Shown in pieces: positions 44,022 through 54,883 of a DNA stretch of 64,000 nucleotides; within the stretch, counting starts at the first letter, position 1; every line of letters starts with the position of its first letter. The translations under genes and the position numbers were made by a program. The stretch lies in contig NC_088313.1 of the NCBI RefSeq assembly GCF_910592395.1, positions 9,986,501 through 10,050,500 on the forward strand, given 5' to 3'. The notes under the pieces were generated by a model. That model was not told where the DNA came from, made no database searches, and saw nothing but the letters and a program-made list of their open reading frames with translations. The DNA is from Lineus longissimus (Eukaryota; Nemertea; Pilidiophora; Heteronemertea; Lineidae).

Positions 44022-47000
44022 GTGAGACTACTTGTCATTACTTGTATTATTACTCATTACGTTTCCTTTTATTTGCTCAATAATCTACCGATATGTCCAG
44101 TTGCGGTCGAGTTTTTTTTTTAAATATTCGATTACAGGTCGGTAGTCCGACAGCCCGCTGGTCCGATGGCCCGCTAGTCCGAAAATGGAAAGAAATGCCT
44201 GCTAGTCCGAAAATGAAAAAAGGCCCGCTAGTCCAAAAAAAAATTTTAAATACGGAAAACGTGTACATGAATGTCAGGTTATACTAAAAGTATTAAGCAA
44301 CGCCAGCTTTCTCACCATAGAATAACCAGCAGTGTTATTAGAAAAATCATATTTCTTTCAAATGACAGTGTACGTGACTTTTTTATGGATCAACCTAAAG
44401 CAGTGACATTTTGCAATACGTATTTGGGAGTTCAACAACAAATATTTCGGAATAGCGGGTCTATTATATTGGTTCATTTCAGATTAGCGGGTGTTTTTCC
44501 TGATTTCGGACTAGCGGACGATCGGACTGGCGGTACTACATACCCCTGGCTATCGTATGGATGTCACCTCATGCGCCAAATAATAGTAAACTTTTCGGAC
44601 TATAAGTGGGACTTCGGTCTAGGGGGGACGGTCACCCAACATTCATCATATTGGAAAAAGTTTTCTTATCATCATGATGTTTATGGGTCATTACAACGAC
44701 ATTACCCTTTACTTGTTCGGTGGAGTGATGGGCAAATCAGTGTCGTGAGAATGCGTTTAGTTTGTGTGTTTTCCTTATTCTGTTTCATCATATTTCTGCC
44801 AACAGAGGAACTGGATGAATTGGTACGCCTGTGACAGGTCCGGTTGCAGCACACGGGACTACTATGTTTGCGACATGGCTGGGTCCTATAGCAGTGGCAG
44901 CTCGAGGACTTGTACAGAAGGGCTAGGTAAAAGACGAAAATATCGATTACGAAAGTATGTCGGGGAACACATTTTGTATTTTACCAGCTACCAGCAGTTT
45001 ATTTGAGGATACAGTCATAGAAAAGAATAGACTCACGACAAGCGATCCTTCACCGTCATTCAACTGTGTCTATATCCTTTTTCACTGTTCAAATTATTTT
45101 TTCACCGACGGTCATTTGTAATAGGAAATAGTTTTCCTCGACGGTAATGTGATACAAGTGTATCACCACTCTACGCTACATGTACGTATTTAGCGTCAGT
45201 AAATGATGGTGATCGGAAAGAACATATTTCTACTCGCTCCACTTTTCAGCCATCTGTCATAGCGAGCTCTCTAGAGGTGTGTGCTATGGTGGGGGAAGCT
45301 GTCGAACAGCGGGCGACTGTACCGGCTGTACAAAGGGATGGTACGACGACGGGCTCTGCTATGGTAAGAAAAAAAATTATACATTTTCATTCCTCATCTG
45401 AATGGTTGGCGGAAAAGGACCCCTGCGCCACTGTTCTTTACTCCAAACGCCGAGACGATCAAAGCAGCTTATGCGCGTGCATCGATCCGATCGATGCTCG
45501 AAATGATCGAGCACCAGCGCTTGCAAATCTATGGTATTTTGCCAGAATCCAAGGTTAGTTTATTGATAGAGCTTAATCATGATTACTTTCTCCAACCCGA
45601 TGCATACGTTTCATCAACTTCAACCATCTTCCTTACAGTAAATCGCCTGATATTAGATTTGTGCCTCTACAACTAAGGATGTAAACACTTTGGAAAATGC
45701 TTCTTTTCTTAATCATTTCGTAAACTGTCCGATTAAACTTGTCATTTAGTTTATGCTTTGTAAAAAAAACGACCTATGAGCTAACGAGGTTAAAAAAATT
45801 GAGCTCATTTTTATGCAAATTAGTTACATTACTGAAATAATGAAACCCACATACACAACTTCAACATACCATTTATATCATTTATTATCCATGAACGTTG
45901 CAGTGCTCTCTGAGAAGCGGCTACAGAAAAGTTGTTCGAAAATGTTTTGTCATTTGATGATTACCTTCAACAACCTCATTATCTCATGAAAGATGCAAAT
46001 ATCAGTATATAGATATTGCCTGGAATGAAAGTTGTTGCAAATTACCTGACCAACCTTCCCTGAAAATTGCATGACGATAGCATTGATATTAATCGAGCTA
46101 AGAGCTAAACGAGGTAGAAGACAACGGCGCTCATTATCATACAAATTAGTTACATAACTACCAAATAAACCCTCATGCACAACTTCAACATCACCTATCA
46201 TCTCTGAACATTTCAGTACTCTCCGACAAGCGGTCAATGCGAAATTGTCCGGAAGCGATTTTGTTGTCATTTGATAATTACCTAAAATCAAAAGACCCCA
46301 TTATCTCATGAACGAAGCAAATGTCACTTAATTGCCTCTAATGAAACGTGTTGCAAATCATCTGATATATCTTCCCTGAAAATTTGATGAGGGTAGCATA
46401 AATGATAATTGAGCTACGAGCTAAACGAGGTAAAAAAAGAAAATGGAGCTCATTATTATGCATAATTAGTTACATAACCCAACAAATCAAACCCATATTC
46501 ACAACTTCAACATGTCTCCTTATCTTTAGGCCACAACTAGACGTTTATTTTTCAAAAAGATAGACGTGTCTGTGTCCGGCTGTGTCAGGTCGTTTTTTTC
46601 AAGTCGCACATGCGCCTATCTACTGCTACTTGGTTTCTGCACTCAATGAAATCCTAGCATGTAGCTTTCAACAACTCTTTTTGTCAAAATGTCCTCCTCT
46701 TTTCAGAATGTACGCCTATCAGCAACTGTATCACTGGTAACCTTCACTGCACAAGCTCGTCCAATCAGCAATGCGATAACTGTGAGAGTAATTATGGGAC
46801 AGCTACTGGCAACGCCCATTCACACGTGACAGGACCGCCTGGCTTTTGCTATAGTATGTTCATCATTTTTAGATAAGTCAGTTTGAGTTTGTTCACATGG
46901 AAATATATGACATACACTCATCAAAGAAAGTTAAGGACCACTTCTTATTTTTAACATATTTTTTTTACAGCACATATTAAGGACCAGAAAATGCCTAAAT

Positions 47001-50000
47001 ATGAATGTCCTGTATGACCTCCAAGACACAGTAATCAATTTCACATGTGGTTTGTTCCAGTTGTTGCATAACTTCTTTCTAAACTTGTCACAACCTGAAA
47101 ATGGGTGTTTTGGTGTGTCAACTTTTTCACAATTTTAGCCTAAATGTCTTGTCATCAATGTCAGCATGGTCAGTAGCGAGTATGGCCTCCCCTGCTGCAA
47201 TAACAGCCTGACACCGCTGTCTCATTGAGTTTATCAGACGATTAACATCCCTGACATCAATTGCATCCCATGCAGCCTCCAAGGCCACACCAAGCTGCTG
47301 CAACCCATTTGGCTGCACCTCAAGCGCTCCAATACTCCTTCCCATCATGTCCCAGACATGTTCTATAGGATTCAAGTCCGGGGATTTTGCTGGCCAGTCC
47401 ATACGCTCAATTCCATGATCCGCCAGGTACTGTGTCACCACCCTCGCTGTGTGGGGACGGGCGTTGTCGTCCATGAAAATGAAATTTTCCCCAGCGTTTT
47501 CTGCAAACGGAACCACAAAAGGTTCCACGATTTCATCTCTGTACCTCACACCTGTAATTGCTCCCCCTGGGACCACATAGAGGCGAGTGCGTTGACCGTA
47601 GCTGATTCCGCCCCACACCATGATGCTGCCTCCACCATAGCGGTCATGTTCAGCGATGCAGCCATCAGCAAAATATCTCTCCCTGTTGTCTCCAGACTCT
47701 AACACGTCCATCATTGTGGTCCAGGCTGAATCTGCTCTCATCTGAGAACAGAACACGGCGCCATTGCTGGTGGGTCCATCCCACATGATCACGAGCCCAA
47801 TTGAGACGGATTCTTCTGTGAGCAGGGGTTAATGGGGTGCATTGCAGTGGCCTCCTGGCATGGATGTCGGCTCTGTGAAGTCGGTTACGGATGGTTTGAT
47901 TTGAAACAGTAACCCCAGTTGCAGCAGTGAATTGGTTATTGAGTCTGCAAGCACTACTGAAGCGGTTGCGACGACAAATAGTCACTAAGTAGCGGTCATC
48001 CCTCGCAGTTGTTGCTGATGGGCGGCCAGTATGGGGTTTCTCTGAGTATCGCCCTGTCTCCCGGTGTCGTTGGTTAGCACGACTGATGACACTGTGAGAC
48101 ACACCCATCATCACAGCTACTCGTCGCTGACTGAAGACAGCTTCCAGCATCCCTATGGCTCGTGCAACCTCTACTTCACTCAAGTGGCACCTAGGCATCT
48201 CTCTTGTCAGAATGCTGCCTGAGCTTGGTGGGAAATGCAAGGAAAAGCACTTGCATGGACTTTTGTACCACTTTATGTGGTCAGCTGACACACCAAAACA
48301 CCCATTTTCAGGTTGTGACAAGTTTAGAAAGAAGTTATGCAACAACTGGAACAAACCACATGTGAAATTGATTACTGTGTCTTGGAGGTCATACAGGACA
48401 TTCATATTTAGGAATTTTCTGGTCCTTAATATGTGCTGTAAAAAAAAATTTTGAAAATAAAAAGTGGTCCATAACTTTCTTTGATGAGTATATATGACAT
48501 TCATTACGATGCGAGTTTAACTTTGATCAATTTATGACACACATGTACTCGCTTCACATCTGGGAGGCTGCCATCTTATTCATAGCCGACTTCAACGAAA
48601 AATGGATGTCAATCTAGTATAACCCAGTTCTCTATAACCCCCCCCCCCCTTCCCCGTCCCCTCAATAAGCAAGCTAAAGCTAAAACTTTATATGAATGCT
48701 TGACACGCTTCATCGAACTGTAAAGTTCGTGATGCATGTACAACCCGATTTTTGCAGCAAGTTTTGCTCACGATCACTGATTCTTTATTAATTTGAATAT
48801 TTCAGAGCAATGTTCGTGGCAGGGTCCGCTGAACTGTTATCCTGGGACGTGCACCATCGAACCGATTGTCTGCCAGTGCCACGGGGACTTCACGAGCGCA
48901 AACTGCTTGACGAGTAAGGTTCCTTCCTTAATAGTAGACAAGCCCATGTGTAGTTTGATTCCAAAATTTTGCAGCAAAATTATTTTTTTATGTTTCGAAA
49001 TGTGTTTATGCTAACAAATGGCAGACCAGAGTCTTTCAAATAAAGAGTCAGGCAACTGGGAAACGTATGGCTTCAACATCAAAGCCGCCCGTTTCGGAAG
49101 ACGCGGGTTGGGACAGAGCTATCTTGGGTCACGTGGTACACCCAAGCCAATTCCTCACTACTCGACTTTGAACAATTCTTCGATCCGCTGAACATGGCCG
49201 TTACAAACAACCCGTTTTAGAGCAAACGCCTGCTTCAAAGTCACTCATCTCTACAAAACTATTTAGATATAATGTCAAAGATAACATTTATATGAAAAGG
49301 GATATGTTCGACAGCTTTGAGGAGAAGTGATTGCACTGGTTTGAAAATAACTTTCGAAAAGCGTTTTTCTACTCCACATGTACATCATCACATATTGTTG
49401 TGGTTAGCAGTTAAGTATGTTGTCGATGCTTAATGGACCATCTAAGGGTATCACATGGTTCCATGTGTTGTCATCTAATGGGATATTCATATCTTATTAA
49501 TTTTGACTGACGACAATTAGTTTTATAGAATGTTTAATTTCGCGTTCGCGGTAAAAAACGAGACAAAAAACATGTAAAAAATGCAAAACGTCTCGTTTTC
49601 TGTGGTTGGATGTTCACATGTTTAGAAATCCCATTTGATGTCTATTAAAATGTTTCTTATTTAATGTGACTGTTATTTTAATGGGATATTTGATAGTTTT
49701 GGGCTTTTGAAGCCCAGTTTCGATTTTATTTGTATAAGAAAACGGTTCATTTTCCCATCGATGAGCTCTTTTTGGCACAAAATTGGTGTGAGGTATACCG
49801 TTCCAATATTGTTGAACACGCAATTTGGCTTAACCCTTACAAACTTGTATGATGTGTACATCAATTTTTGTACCTCGATAAATCATGTGTGTACCTCATG
49901 TGCAGAGTAAATATTTTTTGTTGAATTTTTGTCGTTCCATCATTGTTTTGCACATTGTAGCTGAATTAAGCTTCGTCGTGGCTTCCAGTTAATTGAGCGA

Positions 50001-50566
50001 GAGAGCTGCGTGATCAAAGGAAACTTGCCGTAGCCTGACTCTTTATTTAAAAGGCTCTGGGCAGACCAAGCACGTGCTATAACGTCATACAGAATAACAC
50101 CGTTTGATTTCTAGTTCAAATCTAATACGTTCTGAGGCAGAGAGTTACGTCCAATTGACAATTTGCTAATTGTCTTCGGTCGTGTTGTGTCCCTTACCTT
50201 CGCTGGTTTGATAACATACTTAATCCTAGCAATAGATGTTTCATATTATCTGAAAAAAGAAATAATGTCATCATCTCCTCTTGACATCTGTTATAGTCAA
50301 TATGGACCCCTCCTTCATGGAAATCTCCGTTCAAGCCGAACCACGAATGATCATTGTACCACACGTGGACGGGGAGACCGACATGGACCCCATCTACACC
50401 GACGCACCCATGGTCTGGGTAAATGAGGGTGGCCTGAGTAGCTTCTTTCTGAAGGCTGAGATCAACTTCAACCCGTCTCTCCCCTCTAGCAGCCCGCCGT
50501 GGGTGCAGGGCAGGGCGTTTGGTATAGCGGAAACAAAGGTGGATATGACATTCTACCCTGCAAGCG
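43816..50566 (+). CDS. Gla- and EGF-domain secreted protein gene (partial, six exons seen)
   Basis: Multi-exon host gene. Exons by GT/AG boundaries and continuous frame: 43816-44021, 44806-44926, 45250-45363, 46707-46853, 48806-48913 and 50297-50566. Phases are 1-0, 0-1, 1-1, 1-1, 1-1 and 1-1. The product begins with a gamma-carboxylase recognition propeptide and Gla domain, then three six-cysteine EGF-like modules, then a cysteine-free domain of 90 residues that I do not recognise. In known vitamin-K-dependent proteins the Gla exon and the following aromatic-stack exon have exactly these phases, and the modules bind calcium and membranes outside the cell. The signal-peptide exon and the 3' exons are not found here; the last donor at 50567 shows the gene continues. 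Confidence 0.8.
44137..44536. repeat. inverted minisatellite element (CCCGCTAGTCCGAAA unit) in an intron
   Basis: The left array (44137-44235) has about four copies of a unit like GCCCGCTAGTCCGAAAA. The right array (44450-44536) holds the inverse (TTCGGACTAGCGG, ATTAGCGGGTG). They enclose about 200 bp. It lies between the Gla exon and the next exon. Confidence 0.75.
44806..44926 (+). CDS. exon: aromatic stack after the Gla domain and cysteine-rich linker
   Basis: Acceptor gccaacag|AGG, donor CTAG|GTAAAA, phase 0 to 1. It encodes RNWMNWYACDRSGC, where W..WY corresponds to the conserved F/W..Y helix that follows Gla domains, then a short cysteine-containing stretch ending SRTCTEGL. Confidence 0.75.
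45250..45363 (+). CDS. exon: EGF-like module 1
   Basis: Acceptor ctccacttttcag|CC, donor TATG|GTAAG, symmetric phase 1-1. It has six cysteines spaced C-x8-C-x5-C-x5-C-x2-C-x9-C (ICHSELSRGVCYGGGSC, DCTGCTKGW). The C-x2-C step differs from the C-x-C of classic EGF domains. Confidence 0.75.
45778..46520. repeat. tandem repeat, unit about 325 bp, 2.3 copies
   Basis: The block gagctaaacgaggta...gctcatt...aattagttacataac...cacaacttcaacat recurs at about 45778, 46098 and 46421, with matching sequence between copies, about 75-80 percent identical. It lies in the intron between EGF-like modules 1 and 2. Confidence 0.75.
46707..46853 (+). CDS. exon: EGF-like module 2
   Basis: Acceptor cctcttttcag|AA, donor TATA|GTATG, phase 1-1. 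Six cysteines in CTPISNCITGNLHC, QQCDNCESNYG and GFCY, again with the C-x2-C step of module 1 and a long last loop of 21 residues. Confidence 0.75.
46915..48490 (-). mobile_element. Tc1-type transposon with 206-bp inverted repeats, inside an intron
   Basis: 1,576-bp element with near-perfect inverted ends (46915-47120 and 48286-48490) starting ACTCATCAAAGAAAGTTA and reaching to GGTGTGTCA. TA lies next to each end (46913-46914 and 48491-48492). It carries a transposase on the minus strand. The long terminal repeats and high arm identity suggest recent activity. It sits in the intron between EGF-like modules 2 and 3. Confidence 0.92.
47127..48198 (-). pseudogene. Tc1-family transposase (one frameshift)
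   Basis: Cut-and-paste transposase. It starts with the ATG at 48198 (MPRCHLSEVEVARAIGMLEA). The N-terminal part has a helix-turn-helix with HTGRPSATTARDDRYL. The catalytic part shows the three acidic residues in FSDESRFSL, FMDDNARPHTA and SPDLNPIEHVWD (DD34E layout), and the marker GGGSIMVWGGI. About 356 codons, the usual Tc1 length. A single frame change in the overlap 47665-47792 separates the first aspartate from the rest, so this copy is inactive unless that is a sequencing error. Confidence 0.9.
48806..48913 (+). CDS. exon: EGF-like module 3 (classic spacing)
   Basis: Acceptor atatttcag|AG, donor ACGA|GTAAGG, phase 1-1. Six cysteines in QCSWQGPLNCYPGTC and VCQCHGDFTSANC, with the standard C-x-C and a following G of EGF domains. 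Confidence 0.78.
49028..50059. mobile_element. hAT-like MITE in an intron
   Basis: Inverted ends AGAGTCTTTCAAATAAAGAG and (inverse) AGAGCCTTTTAAATAAAGAG, both leading to TCAGGC, are flanked by an exact 8-bp direct repeat GGCAGACC (49020-49027 and 50060-50067). The 8-bp duplication and CAGAG-type end suit hAT elements. No transposase. Confidence 0.75.
50297..50566 (+). CDS. exon: unrecognised 90-residue domain of the Gla/EGF gene
   Basis: Acceptor tctgttatag|TC, donor AGCG|GTAAG, phase 1-1. It encodes a cysteine-free, beta-like sequence (SFMEISVQAEPRMIIVPH, APMVWVNEGGLSSFFLKAE). The high codon quality and clean splice sites support a real exon. The domain family is unknown to me. Confidence 0.7.
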
Positions 50567-51117
50567 GTAAGCTGATTTAGTTTGTTTCAATCCTGCTAGC
50601 TGGGAGTAGATTTTAGTGGTTTTTTTTCAGCAATGTGTGTGACAATTTAAACGATTCATCATTTATTTTTATTAATACATCATTGTGCCGTGTACATCGG
50701 CTTGTTTTGCGAGATGCGTCTGGAGCAGTAAAGACTAAGATAATTAAGTTGATTGTGTTTACTTTAGCCATAACGAAACATCATACAGCAAGCGATAAAT
50801 GCGCAGCTTTTTAATTATTCGTTAGCCATCATTCACGATGTTGGCTGTTTTGCTTTTGGACAATATTATTTTGGCTATCTTTTGACATCCATATATTTAT
50901 TTTTTATTTTATTCGTACATGTAGAGAGTACAATTGAAAAGTAGGTGGAATTTTGTGCAACGTAGGTGCGATGTGAAAAGTACAATAGGGTAAAACGATT
51001 TCAGTGTCTTTTGATTACGAACAGGCCAGCCAGGTATAATCACAGCCATAATTTCATTTCGCTGCTCAAATTTATAAGTCCCTCATCATTAACATATCTT
51101 TAAGTATTTTTGCAGTG

Positions 51118-51650
51118 TCTAATCTAAAGTGTACCATTATGAGAATGCATAACGCTTATTTGGATTTTGCGCTTGTACCGTAATTAGCGGATCTGGATGT
51201 AGGAAAATGAATAAACTATTGTTGGTAAAATGCTACAGCTTGATAGAATGATTCCTCGATATAAAATCGAGTGGTTAAGACTGCAATGGCGCTATTGCTG
51301 TAGGCAGGTAGTAAGCGTATTGATACTAAACATTTACGGGTCAACCACGATATTCTGACGTGAAATTACTAACTTCTGTGCTTTGAACAAGATGTAATTT
51401 GTGGGCATAGACTGCAAAATAATTGAAAATAGCAAAGGAAAAGAAATCATCCCGATGTTGTGGGAAACGCTAAGCTGGTTCTAGTTTGATCATATTCCTT
51501 ATAGAATGTCAATAATGAAACTAATAAAAAGATCAATGACATTTTTTTCATTTTTTTAATTCAAAAAAGTATATTTTAGAATGATTTAGGTGACGAGTTA
51601 ATCAATTATTTGGAACCAACTGAAATTCATTCAATTATATCATCAGGTGT
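51118..51650. repeat. diverged direct repeat, copy 1
   Basis: Matches 52390-53155 over its length (landmarks ctggatgtag, ggtaaaatgctacagcttgatagaat, atgtcaataatgaaac, atttggaaccaactgaaatt, tatatcatcagg), about 85-88 percent identical by eye. It lacks roughly 200 bp present in copy 2. Confidence 0.85.
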
Positions 51651-51932
51651 ATTTTGTACATTCGTTCCTGTCCCGTCTATGACTGACCAAGATAAATACT
51701 ATTAAATATTCTACCCGAGAAATATTCTACCCGAGTGTTGGTAAAATGCTACACGTCTTTTAGCCGTAAAACTGCTGTTATAATAATATGTAAACCGTTT
51801 CTCAGGCGTCCAGAATAGTCTCCACATTTCAGAAGCTGACCCTCGCATCGAAAATCCAGTATTTGGGTTGGCTAATGGAACCCCAACCTTCCATTAGATT
51901 TAAGGCTGCCCTATTAGTAAAAGACATGATAA

Positions 51933-52068
51933 AAGCATTACCTGAAACGCTGCTTAATGTTTCATTAACCTAGATATTTAAAGGTTCCTCTTGATATGCC
52001 CTGCTCTTAAAGTGACTGTCATCAAGATGCCATTAGCACTATTGGGACTATATTATGCTTTATGATAT
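51933..52068. mobile_element. Harbinger-like terminal fragment
   Basis: attacctgaaac...cattaacctagatattt matches the inner right end of the Harbinger element at 63067-63124. The following sequence ends in gctttatgatatagg, a variant of that element's end gctttatgaaacagg. Confidence 0.6.
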
Positions 52069-52250
52069 AGGCGCCGGGACCACGTCACCGCGTATCATTG
52101 GAAGCAAGGCCGAATACGTTCCATATTGAATGTTGAATAGCTTTATAATGCATTTTCTCCAGGTAGTTAAAACTCTTTTCAGAAACCTGGCAGAGTAGTC
52201 CCATAAAACGCAACCATATAAACTCATAACATAGGTTTTGAACAACCAGG
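52060..52250 (-). pseudogene. non-LTR retrotransposon (LINE) ORF2 C-terminal scrap
   Basis: The minus strand encodes SLYGCVLWDYSARFLKRVL and TTWRKCIIKLFNI, the region after the reverse transcriptase in CR1/RTE-type LINE ORF2 proteins. Only about 60 codons remain, wedged between two Harbinger-like ends (cctataccataaagcg follows at 52248). Confidence 0.65.
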
Positions 52251-52389
52251 CACCTATACCATAAAGCGTTTTAATGAGGTTCCATTATGGTACTTTAATG
52301 GAAGGATTTAAGTCCACGGTAATACCACGTCATTAAATCCTTTCATATAGCGTTTTTATCGTGTCATTCCATTAACTTTAGCAGCCCTT

Positions 52390-53155
52390 CCAATCTAAGG
52401 TGTACTCTTATGAGAATGTATAAAACTCGGTTCAAACGTGGGTTGGGATTTTGTGCTTGTACCGTAATAAGCATATCTGGATGTAGAAAAAAATGAATGA
52501 ACTATTGTTTGTAAAATGCTACAGCTTGATAGAATATTTCATCGATATAAAATTTAGTGGTTAAGACTACCCTGGCGCTATGGCAAGTAGCCAGCGTATT
52601 GATACTATACATGTACATGTACTCGTCTACCACGATATTTTGACGTGAAATATAAACTACCCTCTAGTTTCAGCGAAGTAACCGACAGATGAACAATTTC
52701 AGTGCGACAGAAACTTGGTGACAGACATTTTGATACTAAGTGGTGAACTCTGTATCAAAACGACCTTCTGCTTTGAGTCGTGTCTGAGATTAAGGATAGC
52801 AAGGCATAGACGGCTATGGATCCTTTTTAGAATAGACATGCAAGCACCGAGTTATTATTGACCAAATACAAATAAACTGTGAACAAGATGTAATTTATGG
52901 GCATAGACTGCAAAGAAATTGAAAATAGCAAAGGAAAAGAAATAATCCTAATGTTGTGGGCAACACTTAGCTGGTTCTAGTTTAATTTTATTCCTTCTAG
53001 AATGTCAATAATGAAACTGATAAATTGATCAATAATATTTTGTGGCCAATTTAATTACTAATAAATTTAATTCGAAATATGTTTTAGAATGATTTAGGTA
53101 ACGACTTAATCAATTATTTGGAACCAACTGAAATTTATTTAGTTATATCATCAGG
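52390..53155. repeat. diverged direct repeat, copy 2
   Basis: Longer partner of 51118-51650, with about 200 bp (52665-52885) absent from copy 1. It is followed by a Harbinger-like sequence ending ctttatgatatagg at about 53260. Confidence 0.85.
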
Positions 53156-53261
53156 GCCTGGTTGTTCAAAGCCCGGTTAGTTTAGTGACTGCTAAGTTTT
53201 AGGGACCGCTACTAAACTTAGCGGAACCCTTGGGGTGCCCCTAAACCTTTATGATATAGGC

Positions 53262-53390
53262 GGTATCCAGTAAAATAGGTACAGGTAAAATAGGTACAAG
53301 TAAATTAGGTACGGGTAAAAGAGGTGCTGGGTAAAATAGGTACGGGTAAAATAGGTACACAAAAAAGAGAAACTAGGTAAAATAGGTACA
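53262..53390. repeat. left minisatellite end
   Basis: About eight imperfect copies of a 13-16 bp unit, GGTAAAATAGGTAC plus 0-3 bases. The inversion partner is at 60127-60291. Confidence 0.9.
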
Positions 53391-54883
53391 ATCACAAAAT
53401 GTTATCTGAGTTTCCTGATTTTTTTAATTTTTCACTTCTTCAATGCTAATTGAGCTTATTGAAAGGATTCACTTTATGATAATTTTGTTTTAATCAATTA
53501 CTTGGAGTGCTAATGAATGCTTGTTATTGAAATAATTCTCTAGTGATTGTTGTTTTTTTCTGGTGGTGATATCACTACCAACTAATACTAATTATGATTA
53601 ACTGTTGCTAAGTAACTATGATTGATTGTTGTTAGAAAAATAGATTTGTCTGGTAGAACAGCAAGAGTGCACCTGCTTTTTTTCTGCTTTTGTATGGTTT
53701 CCAACAGCTTGGTATGGCCTCAATATTTTCTATGTCTCATCAAAAATAACAGAGGGGAAGCGTTCTTCTTTAATGATCGTATGGCTTTTAAGGTTTCCTG
53801 GTTGGGTTCCTGGGTTTTTTTATATGTTGAATTGAGAGTTCGGGTGACAACGACAAGTGGTAACAACGAAGGCAAAATATAGTTTAATGAAACTATATAG
53901 TTTAATAAAATATAGTTTAATGTATTTATTTTTACACAAATGTGACCTGCTCCATCGAAATGAGGCTTTTGGGTCAATTTCAAAAGGTGGAGTTCTCTGC
54001 ATATTCCAATAGCATGTAAAGAAACCTTTCCAAAACTGCAATCTTTTTAAAAATCGGTCAATAAATGGCCAAGAAATCGCATTTTGAAGTTTGGGAAAGG
54101 TGCATTATTTCAGACCTCTTTATTTGAGAAAAAGAGAGACAAAAATCTTGCTTAATTTGTGATGTATGTATTTCAAAACTACTTAGCAACCAGCATTATT
54201 TATCAAGGTACACCAACAATTTTTTGACAGGGTATTCTATGCATCATAAACTTTTATATATCATTGCATCTTACCATGACCAAACCCAATTTTTTGGGGA
54301 AAATCGACTTTTTGTGAGATTCATCAAAATATCGAAAAAACAGCTTTTTAGGTAAAACCTGTGCCTTTTCAAATGAACTGCTTGCCTATAAATTTACATT
54401 TTTACAGTAAACCATTGGCAGATTCTTGGTGGCATGAGTGCAGGAGGGTGTGATGCTAACACTTCTGAACTTTATGTGCCCCCCCCCACCCGGGTCCCCT
54501 GCCCCCACCCGGGCGGGGTCAGGGGGGCAAAGGTGTTGAGACACACATTTCCTTAAACCAATGTTTTTAACCACATGGTGTACATGAGATGAGCTTTCAA
54601 AGTTAAAATCAACCTGTATACATGTATTTACATCTGGATGAAGGAAGAGATACAGAGATTCGTGAAATGGCGGCCATATTGGATTTTTGAAATAATGGGT
54701 GAGATTTGAGAATTCCACTTTTTCTCAACAATAACCCTCCGAAACCAACTGATTTCAAATTTGACATTCTATCTGACATTATCATGAACCCAATTCTGCT
54801 CCTCTCATTCTCAGCTGTCTCTCCCCCCCCCGGCTGAAAGTCAAGTGAGGCCAAACATTATCATCACAAACAGTCCAATGATC

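Larger units (their letters stand above)
50567..53261. other. repeat-derived stretch without a recognised gene
   Basis: Contains the two diverged direct repeats (51118-51650 and 52390-53155), Harbinger-like end sequences and a LINE scrap, listed separately. No further exon of the Gla gene was recognised. Confidence 0.5.

Noticed and set aside
46903-48500. 11-bp target duplication for the Tc1 element
   Set aside because: Tc1 elements duplicate TA; a target that already held a short atatatgac repeat explains the flanks, so this is listed only as something to check.
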